A DNA stretch of 64,000 bases from Bog-532 sp963830385. GTDB taxonomy: Bacteria > Actinomycetota > Actinomycetes > Streptosporangiales > Streptosporangiaceae. Within the stretch, counting starts at the first letter, position 1. Every line of letters begins with the position of its first letter. Of this stretch, positions 51,101-59,837 are shown piece after piece. The translations under genes were made by a program, and so were the position numbers. The stretch is from NCBI GenBank assembly GCA_963830385.1, contig CAWHMD010000003.1, forward strand, positions 62,001 through 126,000. Reading direction: 5' to 3'. The notes under the pieces were generated by a model. It searched no databases and was not told where the DNA came from. It saw nothing but the letters and a program-made list of their open reading frames with translations.

Positions 51101-51893
51101 GCCGGTAGCGGCGCACCTGGCCGGGCTCGGTCATGACGTCGCCGGCTTCGACGCCGCCGACGGTGATGACCTTCTCGACCTCGGCCAGGTGCAGCGGGCG
51201 GCGGCCGGCTGCGCCGCCGTGGTTCATCTGGGGGCGCTGGCCCATGACTCGGCCGGCCCCCCAGAGCGGATCATGGCGGTCAACGTGCTCGGTACCTGGC
51301 ACGCGCTGCTGGCCGCCGAGCGGGCCGGGGCGCGGCGCTTCGTCCATTTCTCCAGCGCCCAGGTCTTCGGGATCGCCGAGGGGGAGCGGCAGCCCGACTA
51401 CTTTCCCCTCGACGACGCCCACCCGCGCCGGGCCATGCGCGCCTACGGCCTGTCCAAGATCGCGAGCGAGGACCTGTGTGCGGGTTTCACCGCCCGCACC
51501 GCGATTCCCACCGTGTCGCTACGCCCAGTTTGGGTGTGGCAGCCGGATCAATATGGAAAATGTGAAACCCGGTGGCGTTCCGACCCGGCTGCGGAGTGGG
51601 AGCCGTTCTGGGAGTTCGGGGCGTTCGTGGACGTCCGTGACGTCGCCGCCGCCGTCGAGCTGGCGCTCACTGCCCCGCTGACCGGGCACCACCGGGCCGT
51701 GCTGTGCGCCGCCGACATCGCCGCCACCAAACCCAGCCTGGCCATGGCCGCCCAGCTCACCCCCGACGTCCCGGTCCGCGACCGCGCCCGCTACCAGGCC
51801 AGTCCCTGGCGCGCTCTCGTCGACTGCTCGGTCGCCGCGGACGTCCTCGGCTGGCACCCCACCTTCACCTGGTCCGGCCGTGGCCGGGCCTGA
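51051..51893 (+). CDS. NAD-dependent epimerase/dehydratase family protein
   Basis: 280 aa extended SDR. VLVTGHRGNLGEPVAAHLA is the NAD loop (GxxGxxG), VVHLGALAHDS, FVHFSSAQVFG supplies the catalytic Ser, and YGLSKIASED is the YxxxK pair. It would epimerise, dehydrate or reduce a nucleotide-sugar or other hydroxyl compound. The start ATG 51051 (or 51060) lies inside the last codons of the NRPS gene, so their reading frames overlap by 41-50 bp. That suggests co-translation with the NRPS and a possible tailoring role; a primary-metabolism role is also possible. Confidence 0.87.
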   Translation: MASMRVLVTGHRGNLGEPVAAHLAGLGHDVAGFDAADGDDLLDLGQVQRAAAGCAAVVHLGALAHDSAGPPERIMAVNVLGTWHALLAAERAGARRFVHFSSAQVFGIAEGERQPDYFPLDDAHPRRAMRAYGLSKIASEDLCAGFTARTAIPTVSLRPVWVWQPDQYGKCETRWRSDPAAEWEPFWEFGAFVDVRDVAAAVELALTAPLTGHHRAVLCAADIAATKPSLAMAAQLTPDVPVRDRARYQASPWRALVDCSVAADVLGWHPTFTWSGRGRA

Positions 51894-51974
51894 CCGCCGC
51901 TCCCGGTTAAGCGTTTGCGGGTTCACCACCGGGCTGTTGTGATGTCTGGGGAGCTCCAACAGGCAGGAGGCGGC

Positions 51975-53141
51975 GTGCACGGAAACGGCGAATCAATGGG
52001 CACCGTGGCGGTCCACGGCGGGGAACGCCGGCCCGGACCCGACGGCTCGGTGGTCTTCCCGATCTACCAGGGCACGGTCTACGAGGTCGAGCCGGACACC
52101 GGCTACCACGACATCAAGTACATCCGGCTGAACTCGACCCCTTCCCAGCAGTACCTGCACGACAAGCTGGCGGCCCTCGAGGGCGCCGAGGCGGCGGTGG
52201 CCACCTCGTCCGGGATGGCCGCGGTGACCACGATCCTGCTCAGCCTCATGCGGGCCGGGGATCACCTGATCGCCAGCGACTGCCTCTACGGCGGCACCCA
52301 CGACTTCCTCACCGGTCACGCGGCCGGCCTGGGCTGGTCGTTCACGTTCGTGGACGCCGGGCGGCCGGAGACCTGGGAGGCGGCCCGCACCGAGCGGACC
52401 AAGGTATTCCTGGTCGAGACGATCACCAACCCGCTGATGCGGGTCGGGCAGCTGGACCAGGTGGCGGACTTCGGCCGGCGCGCGGGCATCACCACCGTCA
52501 TCGACAACACGTTCGCGTCCCCGGTCAACTTCCGCCCGCTGCGGGCCGGGTTCGACGTGGTCTTCCACAGCGCGACCAAGTACCTGGGCGGTCACTCGGA
52601 CCTGGTCGCCGGGGCGATCATGGGCGATGCCGGGGTGATCGAACGGGTCCGCCAGACGCTCAACCTGTTCGGCGGCGCGCTCGACCCGCACGCGGGCTTC
52701 CTGCTGGCCCGCGGCATCAAGACGCTGGCGCTGCGCGTGCAGGCCCAGAACGCCAACGCGCTGGCGCTGGCCGAGTTCCTGGCCGGCCATCCGGCCGTCG
52801 CCGCCGTGAACTACCCAGGGCTGGCATCCCACCCCGATCACGCCCACGCGGCCAAGCTGCTGTCCGGCTTCGGCGGCATGCTCAGCCTGCGCCTGCACGG
52901 GGGCGAGGCGGCCGCGCAGACCCTGCTGGACGCGGTCACGCTGGCCTACTCGGCGCCGAGCCTCGGGGGAGTGGAGTCGCTCATCACCCGGCCCGCCATC
53001 ACCTCGCACGCGGGCATGAGCGCCGAGGACCGCGACCGGCTCGGCATCACCGCTGACCTGATCCGCATCAGCTCCGGCATCGAGGACCGCGAGGACCTGA
53101 TCGCCGACTTCACCCAGGCCCTGGACAAGGCCACCGTCTGA
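51975..53141 (+). CDS. PLP-dependent trans-sulfuration enzyme (cystathionine gamma-synthase/lyase family)
   Basis: 388 aa fold-type I PLP enzyme of the Cys/Met metabolism family. TSSGMAAVTTILLSLMRAGD, DNTFASPVNFRPLRAGFDVV, and the PLP lysine in HSATKYLGGHSDLVAG, then SPSLGG-like APSLGGVESLITRPA and SSGIEDREDLIADF at the C-terminus. It carries out gamma-elimination or gamma-replacement on cystathionine, O-acyl homoserine or methionine; the exact reaction is uncertain. The GTG at 51975 has GGAGG 4 nt upstream. The N-terminal YIRLNSTPSQQYLHDKLAALEG differs from the common YSRxxNPT, so substrate choice may differ. Confidence 0.9.
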   Translation: MHGNGESMGTVAVHGGERRPGPDGSVVFPIYQGTVYEVEPDTGYHDIKYIRLNSTPSQQYLHDKLAALEGAEAAVATSSGMAAVTTILLSLMRAGDHLIASDCLYGGTHDFLTGHAAGLGWSFTFVDAGRPETWEAARTERTKVFLVETITNPLMRVGQLDQVADFGRRAGITTVIDNTFASPVNFRPLRAGFDVVFHSATKYLGGHSDLVAGAIMGDAGVIERVRQTLNLFGGALDPHAGFLLARGIKTLALRVQAQNANALALAEFLAGHPAVAAVNYPGLASHPDHAHAAKLLSGFGGMLSLRLHGGEAAAQTLLDAVTLAYSAPSLGGVESLITRPAITSHAGMSAEDRDRLGITADLIRISSGIEDREDLIADFTQALDKATV

Positions 53142-53152
53142 GGCCGGGTCCC

Positions 53153-53947
53153 ATGACCGATCCTGCCGATCCTGCCCAGCGAGCCCGTGCCCACGAGCCC
53201 GAGGACCTGGATCGCCTGTTCCTGGAACGCGCGCAAGCCGGCGACGTCGAAGGCGTCGTCGCCCTCTACGAACCGGACGCGGTCTTCGCCGCCCCCACCG
53301 GCGGCCTGATCCACGGCCACGCCGCGCTCCGGGACTTCTACACAACTCTGTTCGCCGACCCGCCGTCCTTCACCGGCACCGTCAACCCGGCCGTCCGCCA
53401 CGGCGACCTCGCCCTCACCACCACCCACTTCCCCGGCGGCGCGACGGCCGAGATCGCCCGCCGCCAGCCCGACGGCACCTGGCTCTGGCTGGCCGACCAG
53501 GCCAACGTCCTCGGCCAGCCATCCCCGGCGGCGATGACGCCCGCGGAGCGGGAGGACCGCTGGACGCTGATCCTGCGATTCGTGGTCAGCGCCGCCAGCG
53601 AGGCCGAAGCCCGGGCCGTCACCGGCCAGGCGCTGGCCCGGCTGGACCGGGACCTACCGCTGGCCGCCCCGCCCGCCGTGACCCAACGGCAGCACCGTGG
53701 CACCTGGTCGGTCACGCTCAGCCCCGACCTGACCCTGCTCACCTCGATCGAGCCCGACGACGCCACCAACCGCTGCCGCTACGTCTCCAGCCACTTCCCC
53801 GGCGGCGTCAGCTGGGCTTCGCATCCCACCCCGGACAGCGACCGCTGGGACTGGCCCTCCGGCACCCGGCCAGGAGACCCCGGCCAGAACGCCGCCCTAC
53901 TGCACCCGGCCGTGGAAGCCGTCTCGATCTACTGCGCCGCCAAATAA
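53153..53947 (+). CDS. NTF2-like (SnoaL/DUF4440) domain protein
   Basis: 264 aa. Residues 12-125 form an NTF2-like cone: DLDRLFLERAQAGDVEGVVA, LYEPDAVFAAPTGGLIHGHA, ALRDFYTTLF and LWLADQANVLG. Such domains hold small substrates or act as ligand pockets, sometimes as cyclases. Residues 130-260 are an added region with no motif I recognise (VTQRQHRGTWSVTLSPDLTL, CRYVSSHFPGGVSW). The ATG lies 11 bp after the PLP enzyme, so co-transcription is likely. Function unknown. Confidence 0.78.
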   Translation: MTDPADPAQRARAHEPEDLDRLFLERAQAGDVEGVVALYEPDAVFAAPTGGLIHGHAALRDFYTTLFADPPSFTGTVNPAVRHGDLALTTTHFPGGATAEIARRQPDGTWLWLADQANVLGQPSPAAMTPAEREDRWTLILRFVVSAASEAEARAVTGQALARLDRDLPLAAPPAVTQRQHRGTWSVTLSPDLTLLTSIEPDDATNRCRYVSSHFPGGVSWASHPTPDSDRWDWPSGTRPGDPGQNAALLHPAVEAVSIYCAAK

Positions 53948-53997
53948 GCGCCGTCACGCCCGCCGCCGGGACCAAGGTCACCTTCTACGCCATCTGG

Positions 53998-54039
53998 GCA
54001 ACGTTTCTCACCCGTACGGCGTCCTTGTGGTGACGTTGC
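53998..54039. promoter_or_regulatory. Inverted repeat in the promoter of the secreted-protein gene
   Basis: GCAACGT (53998-54004) and ACGTTGC (54033-54039) are perfect 7-bp inverted arms separated by 28 bp, ending 17 bp before the ATG at 54057. They could be a regulator site or a weak RNA stem. No matching regulator is adjacent. Confidence 0.35.
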
Positions 54040-54056
54040 GGACGCAGGGGGAGACC

Positions 54057-54548
54057 ATGAACACCAAGCCGCTGAGATCACTGAAAACCGCGATGGTTGC
54101 GGCCGGAATGCTGGCCTTGAGCATCGGCATCCCGGCCGCGGCCGGCGTGCCGGCCGCATCGGCCGCGACCACGCCCGTTCTCTACGCCAACGGCTCCGGT
54201 GGCTGGGGTAACCCGGCTGTCCGGCCCGCGTGGATCCTCATTGGCCAGGGCGGCTCGCCCTGGGTCCACGTCGGGAAGTGGTCCACCTGGGACAAGGGTG
54301 AGCCGCACCCGCACGCGTCGGCCAACGCCACGCTCTGGGTCGACAACTGCGTCCCGAACTGCGCGCAGGGCAAGGAGACCGCCCATCGCGTGGTGGTGAC
54401 GCTCTCGACCGTGCAGACCCACCGCGGCGCCCGGTACTACTCCAAGATGACCTGGTACACGCCCGGCTACCGGCTGCCCGGCTACCGCACCAGCACCGCC
54501 GTCCTTCACTACAGCCCGACGGCCAGCACCGTCCCGTTCTGGCACTGA
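54057..54548 (+). CDS. Secreted protein of unknown function
   Basis: 163 aa. Signal peptide: basic start MNTKPLRSLK, hydrophobic core MVAAGMLALSIGIPAAAGVP, cleavage after AASA near residue 36. The mature part is beta-rich and Trp/Gly/Tyr-rich (NPAVRPAWILIGQGG, VHVGKWSTWDKGEPHPHASA) with two Cys (DNCVPNC) that may form a disulphide, and ends with YSPTASTVPFWH. No catalytic motif recognised. A GGGGGAG ribosome site is 3 nt before the ATG. A strong hairpin follows the stop at 54576. Confidence 0.82.
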   Translation: MNTKPLRSLKTAMVAAGMLALSIGIPAAAGVPAASAATTPVLYANGSGGWGNPAVRPAWILIGQGGSPWVHVGKWSTWDKGEPHPHASANATLWVDNCVPNCAQGKETAHRVVVTLSTVQTHRGARYYSKMTWYTPGYRLPGYRTSTAVLHYSPTASTVPFWH

Positions 54549-54575
54549 CTGAGCTCCGCGGCCGGGCACAGAAAT

Positions 54576-54611
54576 GGCTGCAGGCCGGGAAGTCAATCCC
54601 GGCCTGCAGCC
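54576..54611. terminator. Strong bidirectional terminator hairpin
   Basis: Perfect 15-bp stem, GGCTGCAGGCCGGGA (54576-54590) with TCCCGGCCTGCAGCC (54597-54611), 6-nt loop, between the convergent stops at 54548 and 54653. No U-tract. Confidence 0.85.
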
Positions 54612-54652
54612 ATGAGGGTGGTGCGGGGCGCTGGCATCCAGCGGGCCGGGGG

Positions 54653-55159
54653 TCAGCCGGCCATCTGGTTGTTGCCGTGGACCAGGTAGTTGTCCAGGGC
54701 GGCCTGGGTCGCGGAGTTCATCGTGCCGGTCTGGGGGAGTCCCGCCTGGCGCTGCAGGTCCTGGATGGCGGCGGTGGTCTGCGGGCCCATGACGCCGTCG
54801 ACGGGGCCTTCGTAGTAGTTGAGCTGGCCCAGCTCCTGCTGGAGCTTCTTCACCGACGCCGAGGGGACCACGGCCGGGGTGGTTGGCTGCGCCGGGTTGG
54901 CCGAGGGGGTGGTGGCGCTGGAGGGAGCCGCCGTCGGGGCGGCCGGGGCCGAGGTGGAGGCGGCCGGGGCGGCGGTGTGGGTGGTGGTGTGGTTGTGGGT
55001 CAGGCCGATAGCGGCCAGCGCGACCAGGGCCGCGGCGATGACGGAGCCGATGCTGATGACGGCGATGCGGTAGCCGGAGGGGCCGTTGTCACTTGGGCGG
55101 GGAGCGCGGTCGTCAGAGTAGGAGGGGCTGGCCGGGCGGGTGTCGAACTGGGTGCTCAT
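54653..55159 (-). CDS. Membrane-anchored peptidoglycan-binding protein
   Basis: 168 aa. A short cytoplasmic N-terminus (STQFDTRPASPSYSDDRAPR) leads to one helix (IAVISIGSVIAAALVALAAI), a Thr/Ala/Pro-rich linker, and a C-terminal peptidoglycan-binding 1 domain: LQQELGQLNYYEGPVDGVMG, PQTTAAIQDLQRQAGLPQTG and LDNYL. It would sit on the outer face of the membrane and bind cell-wall glycan or peptide. ATG at 55159 with GGAGACCCC upstream. It is downstream of the damaged MFS gene, same direction. No enzyme domain, so an adaptor or anchor role is likely. Confidence 0.85.
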   Translation of the reverse strand: MSTQFDTRPASPSYSDDRAPRPSDNGPSGYRIAVISIGSVIAAALVALAAIGLTHNHTTTHTAAPAASTSAPAAPTAAPSSATTPSANPAQPTTPAVVPSASVKKLQQELGQLNYYEGPVDGVMGPQTTAAIQDLQRQAGLPQTGTMNSATQAALDNYLVHGNNQMAG

Positions 55160-55233
55160 GGCGGGGTCTCCGTGTTCTTTGGGCTTGCTCTGTGCTGATA
55201 GATCCATTTTCGATCTGGCCGAGAGCAAAATCC

Positions 55234-56526
55234 CTAGGAAAACTCCCTAGTCATTTCTCCCTGGGGATCCCGCACCTTTCGGGCCCGCCCACTGCTGCGG
55301 GCCAGGGAGAGGACCATGCCCAGCACGCACACGCCCGCGAGAACCGCCAGCGCGGTCCGGTAACCGCCGGTGAACTTGTCGAGCGCGGGTAGCGACAGGC
55401 GCGAGAGGGTACCCGCGTAGGCGGCCTGCTTCTGGCTCGGGGTGAGCGGGCTGGTGACGATCGCGAGCGACATCGCCGTGCTGATGACGTAGCCGGTGTT
55501 CTGCAGCATGGACCGGACCCCGTTGGCGATGCCGCGGCGGGCCGGCTCGACCCCGCCCATGATCGAGCTGGTATTCGGGGTCATGAAGATCCCCGCGCCG
55601 ATGCCGACGGCGAGCAGCGAGCCGCCGATGACCGGGTAGTCCAGCGACGGCGAGACCGTCACCGCGAGCACCGCGAGGCCGGCGGCGGCGATCGCCATGC
55701 CGGTGCTCGACACCCAGCGGGCCGGGTAGCGCTGGGCGAGCCAGCCGGCCACCGGGGACGCCAGCACCATGCCCCCCGCTACCGGGATCACCCGCAGCCC
55801 GGCCTGGAACGGGTCGGCGCCCGATGCGGCCTGCAGGTAGAGCGCGATCAGGAGCACCACCGCGAACCGCGCGACCGCCATCAGCAGGGTGCTGGCGTAG
55901 GCCATGGAGCGCTCGCGGTCGCTGAACACCGACAGGTCGAGCATCGGGTACCGGCGGCGGCGCTGGGTGACGATGAAGACCGGCAGGGACGTGGCGAACA
56001 GCACCCCGCCCACCACCACCAGCGGGTTGGACCAGCCGAGGGCGCCGCCCTCCGACAGCGCCAGGACCAGGCCGCCGACCAGCGTGACGGTGAGCGCGGC
56101 GCCCACCAGGTCGAACGGCTCGCGGGCGCGGCGCGGTGGGTCGGTCCGCAGCGTCCGCGTCGCCCACAGCAACCCCGCGACCCCGAACGGCACGTTGAAC
56201 CAGAAGACCGCACGCCAGCCGAAGGAGCTCGCCAGGGCGCCGCCGACGATCGGCCCGGCGACCTGGGCCGCCGAAACGCCGGTGACGTTGAAGCTCAGCC
56301 CGGTGCTGAGCAGCCGGCGGGGAACGCGTCGGTCAGCAGCACGCTGGCGCCGGTGGGTGGCGCTGGCCGAGAAGTGCCTGGCCACCACCGGGAGCGCGAC
56401 GTCCATGGTGGAGGTGTTGATGCCCGAGAGCAGCACCCCGAGGCTGGTCACCGACAGGACTCGCCAGGCGTAGCGTTCCTGCGCTGTGTCGTCGGCGGCA
56501 CGGCCGGTGTCCGTGCTCGCCCTCAT
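55234..56526 (-). pseudogene. MFS (DHA2-like) transporter lacking helices 2-4
   Basis: 430 aa frame that looks like a DHA2 drug transporter but is about 80-90 residues short. Helix 1 (SLGVLLSGINTSTMDVALPV) is followed by ARHFSASATHRRQRAADRRV and then directly PRRLLSTGLSFNVTGVSAAQ, helix 5 (motif C GPIVGG). The motif A loop between helices 2 and 3 is gone. One frame over at 56320-56350 the DNA still reads ASVLLTDAFP, as expected before RRLL, showing a deletion plus a one-base shift. The remaining helices 5-14 look normal. Transport is probably lost. No ligand can be named. Confidence 0.75.
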
Positions 56527-56672
56527 GCTGTTGTCCCCGCAGCCTCATCGGTCACAAAATCCGCGTCAACGATAGTCGCCCCCGCCGAGCGGCCCGCGGA
56601 TCGGCCCTGCGGTCGGCCCACAGGCCGGCCCGTAAACCGGTGGACAACGGCGGCGATCGCTGTATCCTTGTC

Positions 56673-56688
56673 TTATGTATATAGATAA
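56673..56688. promoter_or_regulatory. Palindromic operator before the GntR-ABC operon
   Basis: A 16-bp near-palindrome TTATGTATATAGATAA, one mismatched pair, in an otherwise GC-rich region, 27 bp before the GntR start. It includes a -10-like TATATA. YtrA-type GntR repressors are known to bind AT-rich palindromes at this place in their own operons, so autoregulation is likely. Confidence 0.65.
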
Positions 56689-56715
56689 AGGAGACAGCGC
56701 CGAGCGGGGCGGGCC

Positions 56716-57167
56716 GTGGCCGGGTCGCTGATCGAGTTCCGGCTCGACCCGGCCTCCGGGGTGCCGACCTACCTGCAGCTGGTGCAGCAGGTCGAGCACG
56801 CGCTCCGGCTCGGCTACCTCAACCCCGGCGACCAGCTGCCCAAGGTCAGGGACGTGGTCGCCTCGCTGGCGATCAACCCCAACACCGTGCTGAAGGCCTA
56901 CAAGGAGCTGGAGACCAAGGGCCTGACGGCCGGCGGCCCGGCCAGGGCACGTTCATCCAGGCCACCTTGGGCCAGGTTGCTCTCCCGGAGCTCGCGGGGC
57001 TGGACAAGTCCCTGGGCGGCTGGCTGACCGCGGCCGACGCGGCGGGCCTGGACGAGGACGGGATCGTGGCGCTGTTCACCCGCGCCTTGCGAAATTTCTA
57101 TGAGCGCCGCGACGGGACGAGCCATCGTCGCGGCGCGGCCGGCGACGAAACGGAGGGCGTCGCATGA
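56716..57167 (+). pseudogene. YtrA-type GntR regulator with one-base frameshift
   Basis: The GTG frame reads LIEFRLDPASGVPTYLQLVQ, VEHALRLGYLNPGDQLPKVR and INPNTVLKAYKELETKGLTA, a complete winged helix, then breaks at about 56935. The frame needed to continue (GQGTF, then GQVALPELAGLDKSLGGWLT, AADAAGLDEDGIVALFTRAL) runs on to TGA at 57165-57167. One missing C in GGCGGCCC near 56933-56938 explains it. As written it yields a 103-aa protein with the DNA-binding half only. The stop of the true frame overlaps the ABC gene ATG (ATGA), so operon layout is preserved. Either a recent mutation or an assembly error. Confidence 0.8.
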
Positions 57168-58069
57168 ACATCATCGAAACCAGCGGCCTGGGCAAGCGCT
57201 ACGGCAGCACCTGGGCTCTGCACGAGTGCACGCTGGCCATCCCGGCCGGGCACGTGGCCGCGCTGGTCGGCCCGAACGGTGCGGGCAAGTCCACGCTGCT
57301 GAACCTGGCCGTCGGGCTGGCCGAGCCCAGCGCCGGCGTCGTCACCGTGCTCGGCGGCCTGCCCGCGGGGTCTCCCGCCGCTCTGGACGGCATCGCGTTC
57401 GTCGCCCAGGACACGCCGCTGTACCGGAACTTGTCGGCCGCGGACATGCTGCATCTGACCCGCAACCTGAACCGCGGCTTCGACCAGCACTACGCGGAGA
57501 CCCGGCTCACCGAGCTCGGCATCCCGCTGAACCGGAAGGCCGGCAAGATGTCCGGCGGCCAGCAGTCGCAGCTCGCGCTGACCCTGGCGCTGGCCCGGCG
57601 GCCCCGGCTGCTCGTCCTGGATGAGCCGGTGGCGATGCTCGACCCGATCGCCCGGCACGACTTCATGGCCAGCGTGCTGACCGCGGCGACCGACGGCGGG
57701 GTCTCGGTGGTGCTGTCCTCGCACGTGCTCGCCGAGCTGGAGCGGGTGGCCGACTACCTCGTCCTGCTGTCCGAGGGCCAGTTGCAGGTGGCCGGTGAGG
57801 TCGACGACCTGCTGGCCGGCCACCGCATGCTGACCGGCCCGACCACGCTGGCCGACCGGTACTCCGCCGGTCCGGTCGTGCACACCAGGCGCGGCGAGGC
57901 GCTGACCCACCTGCTGGTCCGGGCCGGCCCGGACGATCCGGTCCCGCCGGGCTGGGAGGCCCACTCGGTGGGCATGGAGGAGCTCGCGCTGGCCTATCTG
58001 CGGGAGCCCGGCGCCGGATCGCTCCCCGGCCCCAGCCGGGGCGCACGACCGTCGGAGGTGACGCGATGA
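57164..58069 (+). CDS. ABC transporter ATP-binding protein
   Basis: 301 aa. Walker A GPNGAGKS near residue 38, Q-loop FVAQDTPLY, signature MSGGQQSQLALTLALARRP, Walker B LLVLDEPVAMLDP and H-loop SSHVLAEL are all intact. The C-terminal 80 residues form the extra domain common to CcmA/YtrB-like exporters. It pairs with the integral membrane gene that overlaps it by 4 bp. Upstream lies the frameshifted GntR regulator, as in YtrA-type operons which respond to cell-wall or drug stress in other bacteria (inference for this one). Confidence 0.93.
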   Translation: MNIIETSGLGKRYGSTWALHECTLAIPAGHVAALVGPNGAGKSTLLNLAVGLAEPSAGVVTVLGGLPAGSPAALDGIAFVAQDTPLYRNLSAADMLHLTRNLNRGFDQHYAETRLTELGIPLNRKAGKMSGGQQSQLALTLALARRPRLLVLDEPVAMLDPIARHDFMASVLTAATDGGVSVVLSSHVLAELERVADYLVLLSEGQLQVAGEVDDLLAGHRMLTGPTTLADRYSAGPVVHTRRGEALTHLLVRAGPDDPVPPGWEAHSVGMEELALAYLREPGAGSLPGPSRGARPSEVTR

Positions 58070-59070
58070 CCACACAGGCCATGCCCGTCCGCCCCCAGCA
58101 CGACGCCGGGCTGCGGCCTATGCCGTGGCGGCGGATGGCCTGGGTCACCTGGCGCCAGCACCGGGTCGCGCTGGCCGGTGTGGCCGTGCTCCTGGGCGCG
58201 CTGGCCGTGTACCTGTGGCTCACCGGCGTTCAGATCCACCACGCCTACACGGCCGCCTGCCACCCGGTCGGCTCGCTGGCCTGCACCCTGAACTTCTCCG
58301 GCAAATACGCAACGACTGCGATTGTCGCCAGCATCCTTCTGCAGGCGGTGCCGGCGCTGATCGGGGCGTTCATCGGGGCACCGGTGCTGGCCCGGGAGCT
58401 GGAGACCGGCACCTTCCGGTACGCCTGGACCCAGGGCTTCGGCCGGTTGCGCTGGACGCTGGCCAAGCTGGTGCTGCTCGCGGTCGCGGTGGCCGCCGCG
58501 GCCGGGGCGTTCACCGTGCTGTTTTCCTGGTACAGCCAGCCGTTCTTCGCCGCGGGCTACACGATCCCGTTCGCTACCCGCCTGTTCGACCTGCTCGGGG
58601 TCGCGTTCGCCGCCTGGACGCTAGCCGCCTTCGCGATCGGCGCTCTGGCCGGCATGCTCATCCGCCGGGTCGTCCCCGCGATCGCCGCCACCCTGGCCGT
58701 CTACGCCGGGCTGGCCTTCGCGACCGCGCTGTGGCTGCGCCAGCACTACATGACACCGCTGTCCACCCGCAGCCTGAACCCCCCCAGTACCGCGTGGCTC
58801 GTGAACCAGTGGTACACCAAGGACGGCAAGTTCGCGTTCTTGGCCCACGGCTCCGGGATATTCCACGCCGTCCGGCAATTCTGCCCTCCCCCCAACTCCG
58901 CCCTTTCGCCCGAGCAGTGCCTCGCCCCGCACGGCTACACGGTGTGGACCAGCTATCAGCCCGGCAGCCGGTTCTGGACCTTCCAGTGGATCGAGGCCGG
59001 CTGGCTGCTCGTGCTGTCGGCGCTGCTCATCGCCGCCGCCATCTGGCTGGTCCGCCGCCGCGCGACCTGA
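58066..59070 (+). CDS. ABC transporter permease
   Basis: 334 aa membrane subunit of the adjacent ABC transporter. About six helices: 33-53, 83-105, 132-153, 168-195, 200-225 and 305-328. A large extracytoplasmic loop lies between the last two (residues 225-300) with two Cys (CPP, CLAPHG). Typical cytosolic motif LARELETGTFRYAWTQGFGR follows helix 2, as in ABC-2-type permeases. ATGA overlap with the ATP-binding gene. The substrate cannot be named. A hairpin terminates the operon at 59078. Confidence 0.9.
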   Translation: MTTQAMPVRPQHDAGLRPMPWRRMAWVTWRQHRVALAGVAVLLGALAVYLWLTGVQIHHAYTAACHPVGSLACTLNFSGKYATTAIVASILLQAVPALIGAFIGAPVLARELETGTFRYAWTQGFGRLRWTLAKLVLLAVAVAAAAGAFTVLFSWYSQPFFAAGYTIPFATRLFDLLGVAFAAWTLAAFAIGALAGMLIRRVVPAIAATLAVYAGLAFATALWLRQHYMTPLSTRSLNPPSTAWLVNQWYTKDGKFAFLAHGSGIFHAVRQFCPPPNSALSPEQCLAPHGYTVWTSYQPGSRFWTFQWIEAGWLLVLSALLIAAAIWLVRRRAT

Positions 59071-59077
59071 AACCGCG

Positions 59078-59107
59078 CCCGGGCCGGCCACCCCGGCCGG
59101 TCCCGGG
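59078..59107. terminator. Bidirectional terminator hairpin
   Basis: CCCGGGCCGGCC (59078-59089) pairs with GGCCGG-T-CCCGGG (59095-59107), 12 bp with one bulge and a 5-nt loop, between the convergent stops at 59070 and 59118. Confidence 0.75.
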
Positions 59108-59117
59108 TGTCTGGCCG

Positions 59118-59777
59118 TCAGCTGACGCGGTCGCGGATGTGGGCCGGGACGGGGATGTCCGGGGGCAGGTCAGCGTCCGGCTGGGGCGCGCCGAAGGTGA
59201 CGGCGATCGGCAGCACGCCCGCCCACACGCCGAGCCCGAGGTCCTCGGGCTCGTCGGCCGGACCTCCCGTGCGCACTTTGACCGAGGCCTCGGTGAGCGG
59301 GAGGGACAGCACCGCGGTCGCGGCCATCTCCTTCTTCGTCGGCTGCCGGGCGGCGGCCCAGCGGCCGGGGATGAGGTGATCGGTGACGACCTCGAGCCCG
59401 TGCCAGCGCTCGTCCTCGCCGGTGACGATGGCCGCGGTGCCGAAGACGACCGCGCTCCGGTAGTTCATCGAGTGACTGAACACCGAGCGGGCCGCGACCA
59501 GCGCGTCCATGTGGGTGACGGTCACGCACACCCGGTTCCCGGCGGCGGCCCGGAACGCCCCGTTGGCCGAGGACCCATGCAGGTACAGGGTGTCGCCGTC
59601 GCGGCCGTAGGCGGTCGGCAGCACCACCGGGTCGCCGCCCGCGACCACGCCGAGGTGGCAGATCAAACCGGCGTCGAGCACCTGGTACAGCGCGGCCCGG
59701 TCGGTCTGGCCGCGTTCGCGGTGCCGCCGCAGGGTGGTGCGCGTGGTGCTGGACAGGGGGGTGGTGTCGGTGCTCAT
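59118..59777 (-). CDS. Pyridoxamine 5'-phosphate oxidase-like flavoprotein
   Basis: 219 aa split-barrel flavin-binding protein of the PNPOx-like superfamily (nitroimidazole-reductase/flavin-nucleotide-binding type). HRERGQTDRAALYQVLDAGL, CHLGVVAGGDPVVLPTAYGR, LYLHGSSANGAFRAA and HSMNYRSAVVFGTAAIV match; the HGS loop binds the FMN phosphate. Either redox chemistry or F420/FMN storage is possible. It diverges from the MocR regulator at 59838 with 60 bp between, and such pairs suggest direct regulation. Confidence 0.9.
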   Translation of the reverse strand: MSTDTTPLSSTTRTTLRRHRERGQTDRAALYQVLDAGLICHLGVVAGGDPVVLPTAYGRDGDTLYLHGSSANGAFRAAAGNRVCVTVTHMDALVAARSVFSHSMNYRSAVVFGTAAIVTGEDERWHGLEVVTDHLIPGRWAAARQPTKKEMAATAVLSLPLTEASVKVRTGGPADEPEDLGLGVWAGVLPIAVTFGAPQPDADLPPDIPVPAHIRDRVS

Positions 59778-59837
59778 GAACCCTTAACCTAAGCGGAAGG
59801 TGGACTGGCGCAAATAGCCAATCTTGAGGAATTCCTG

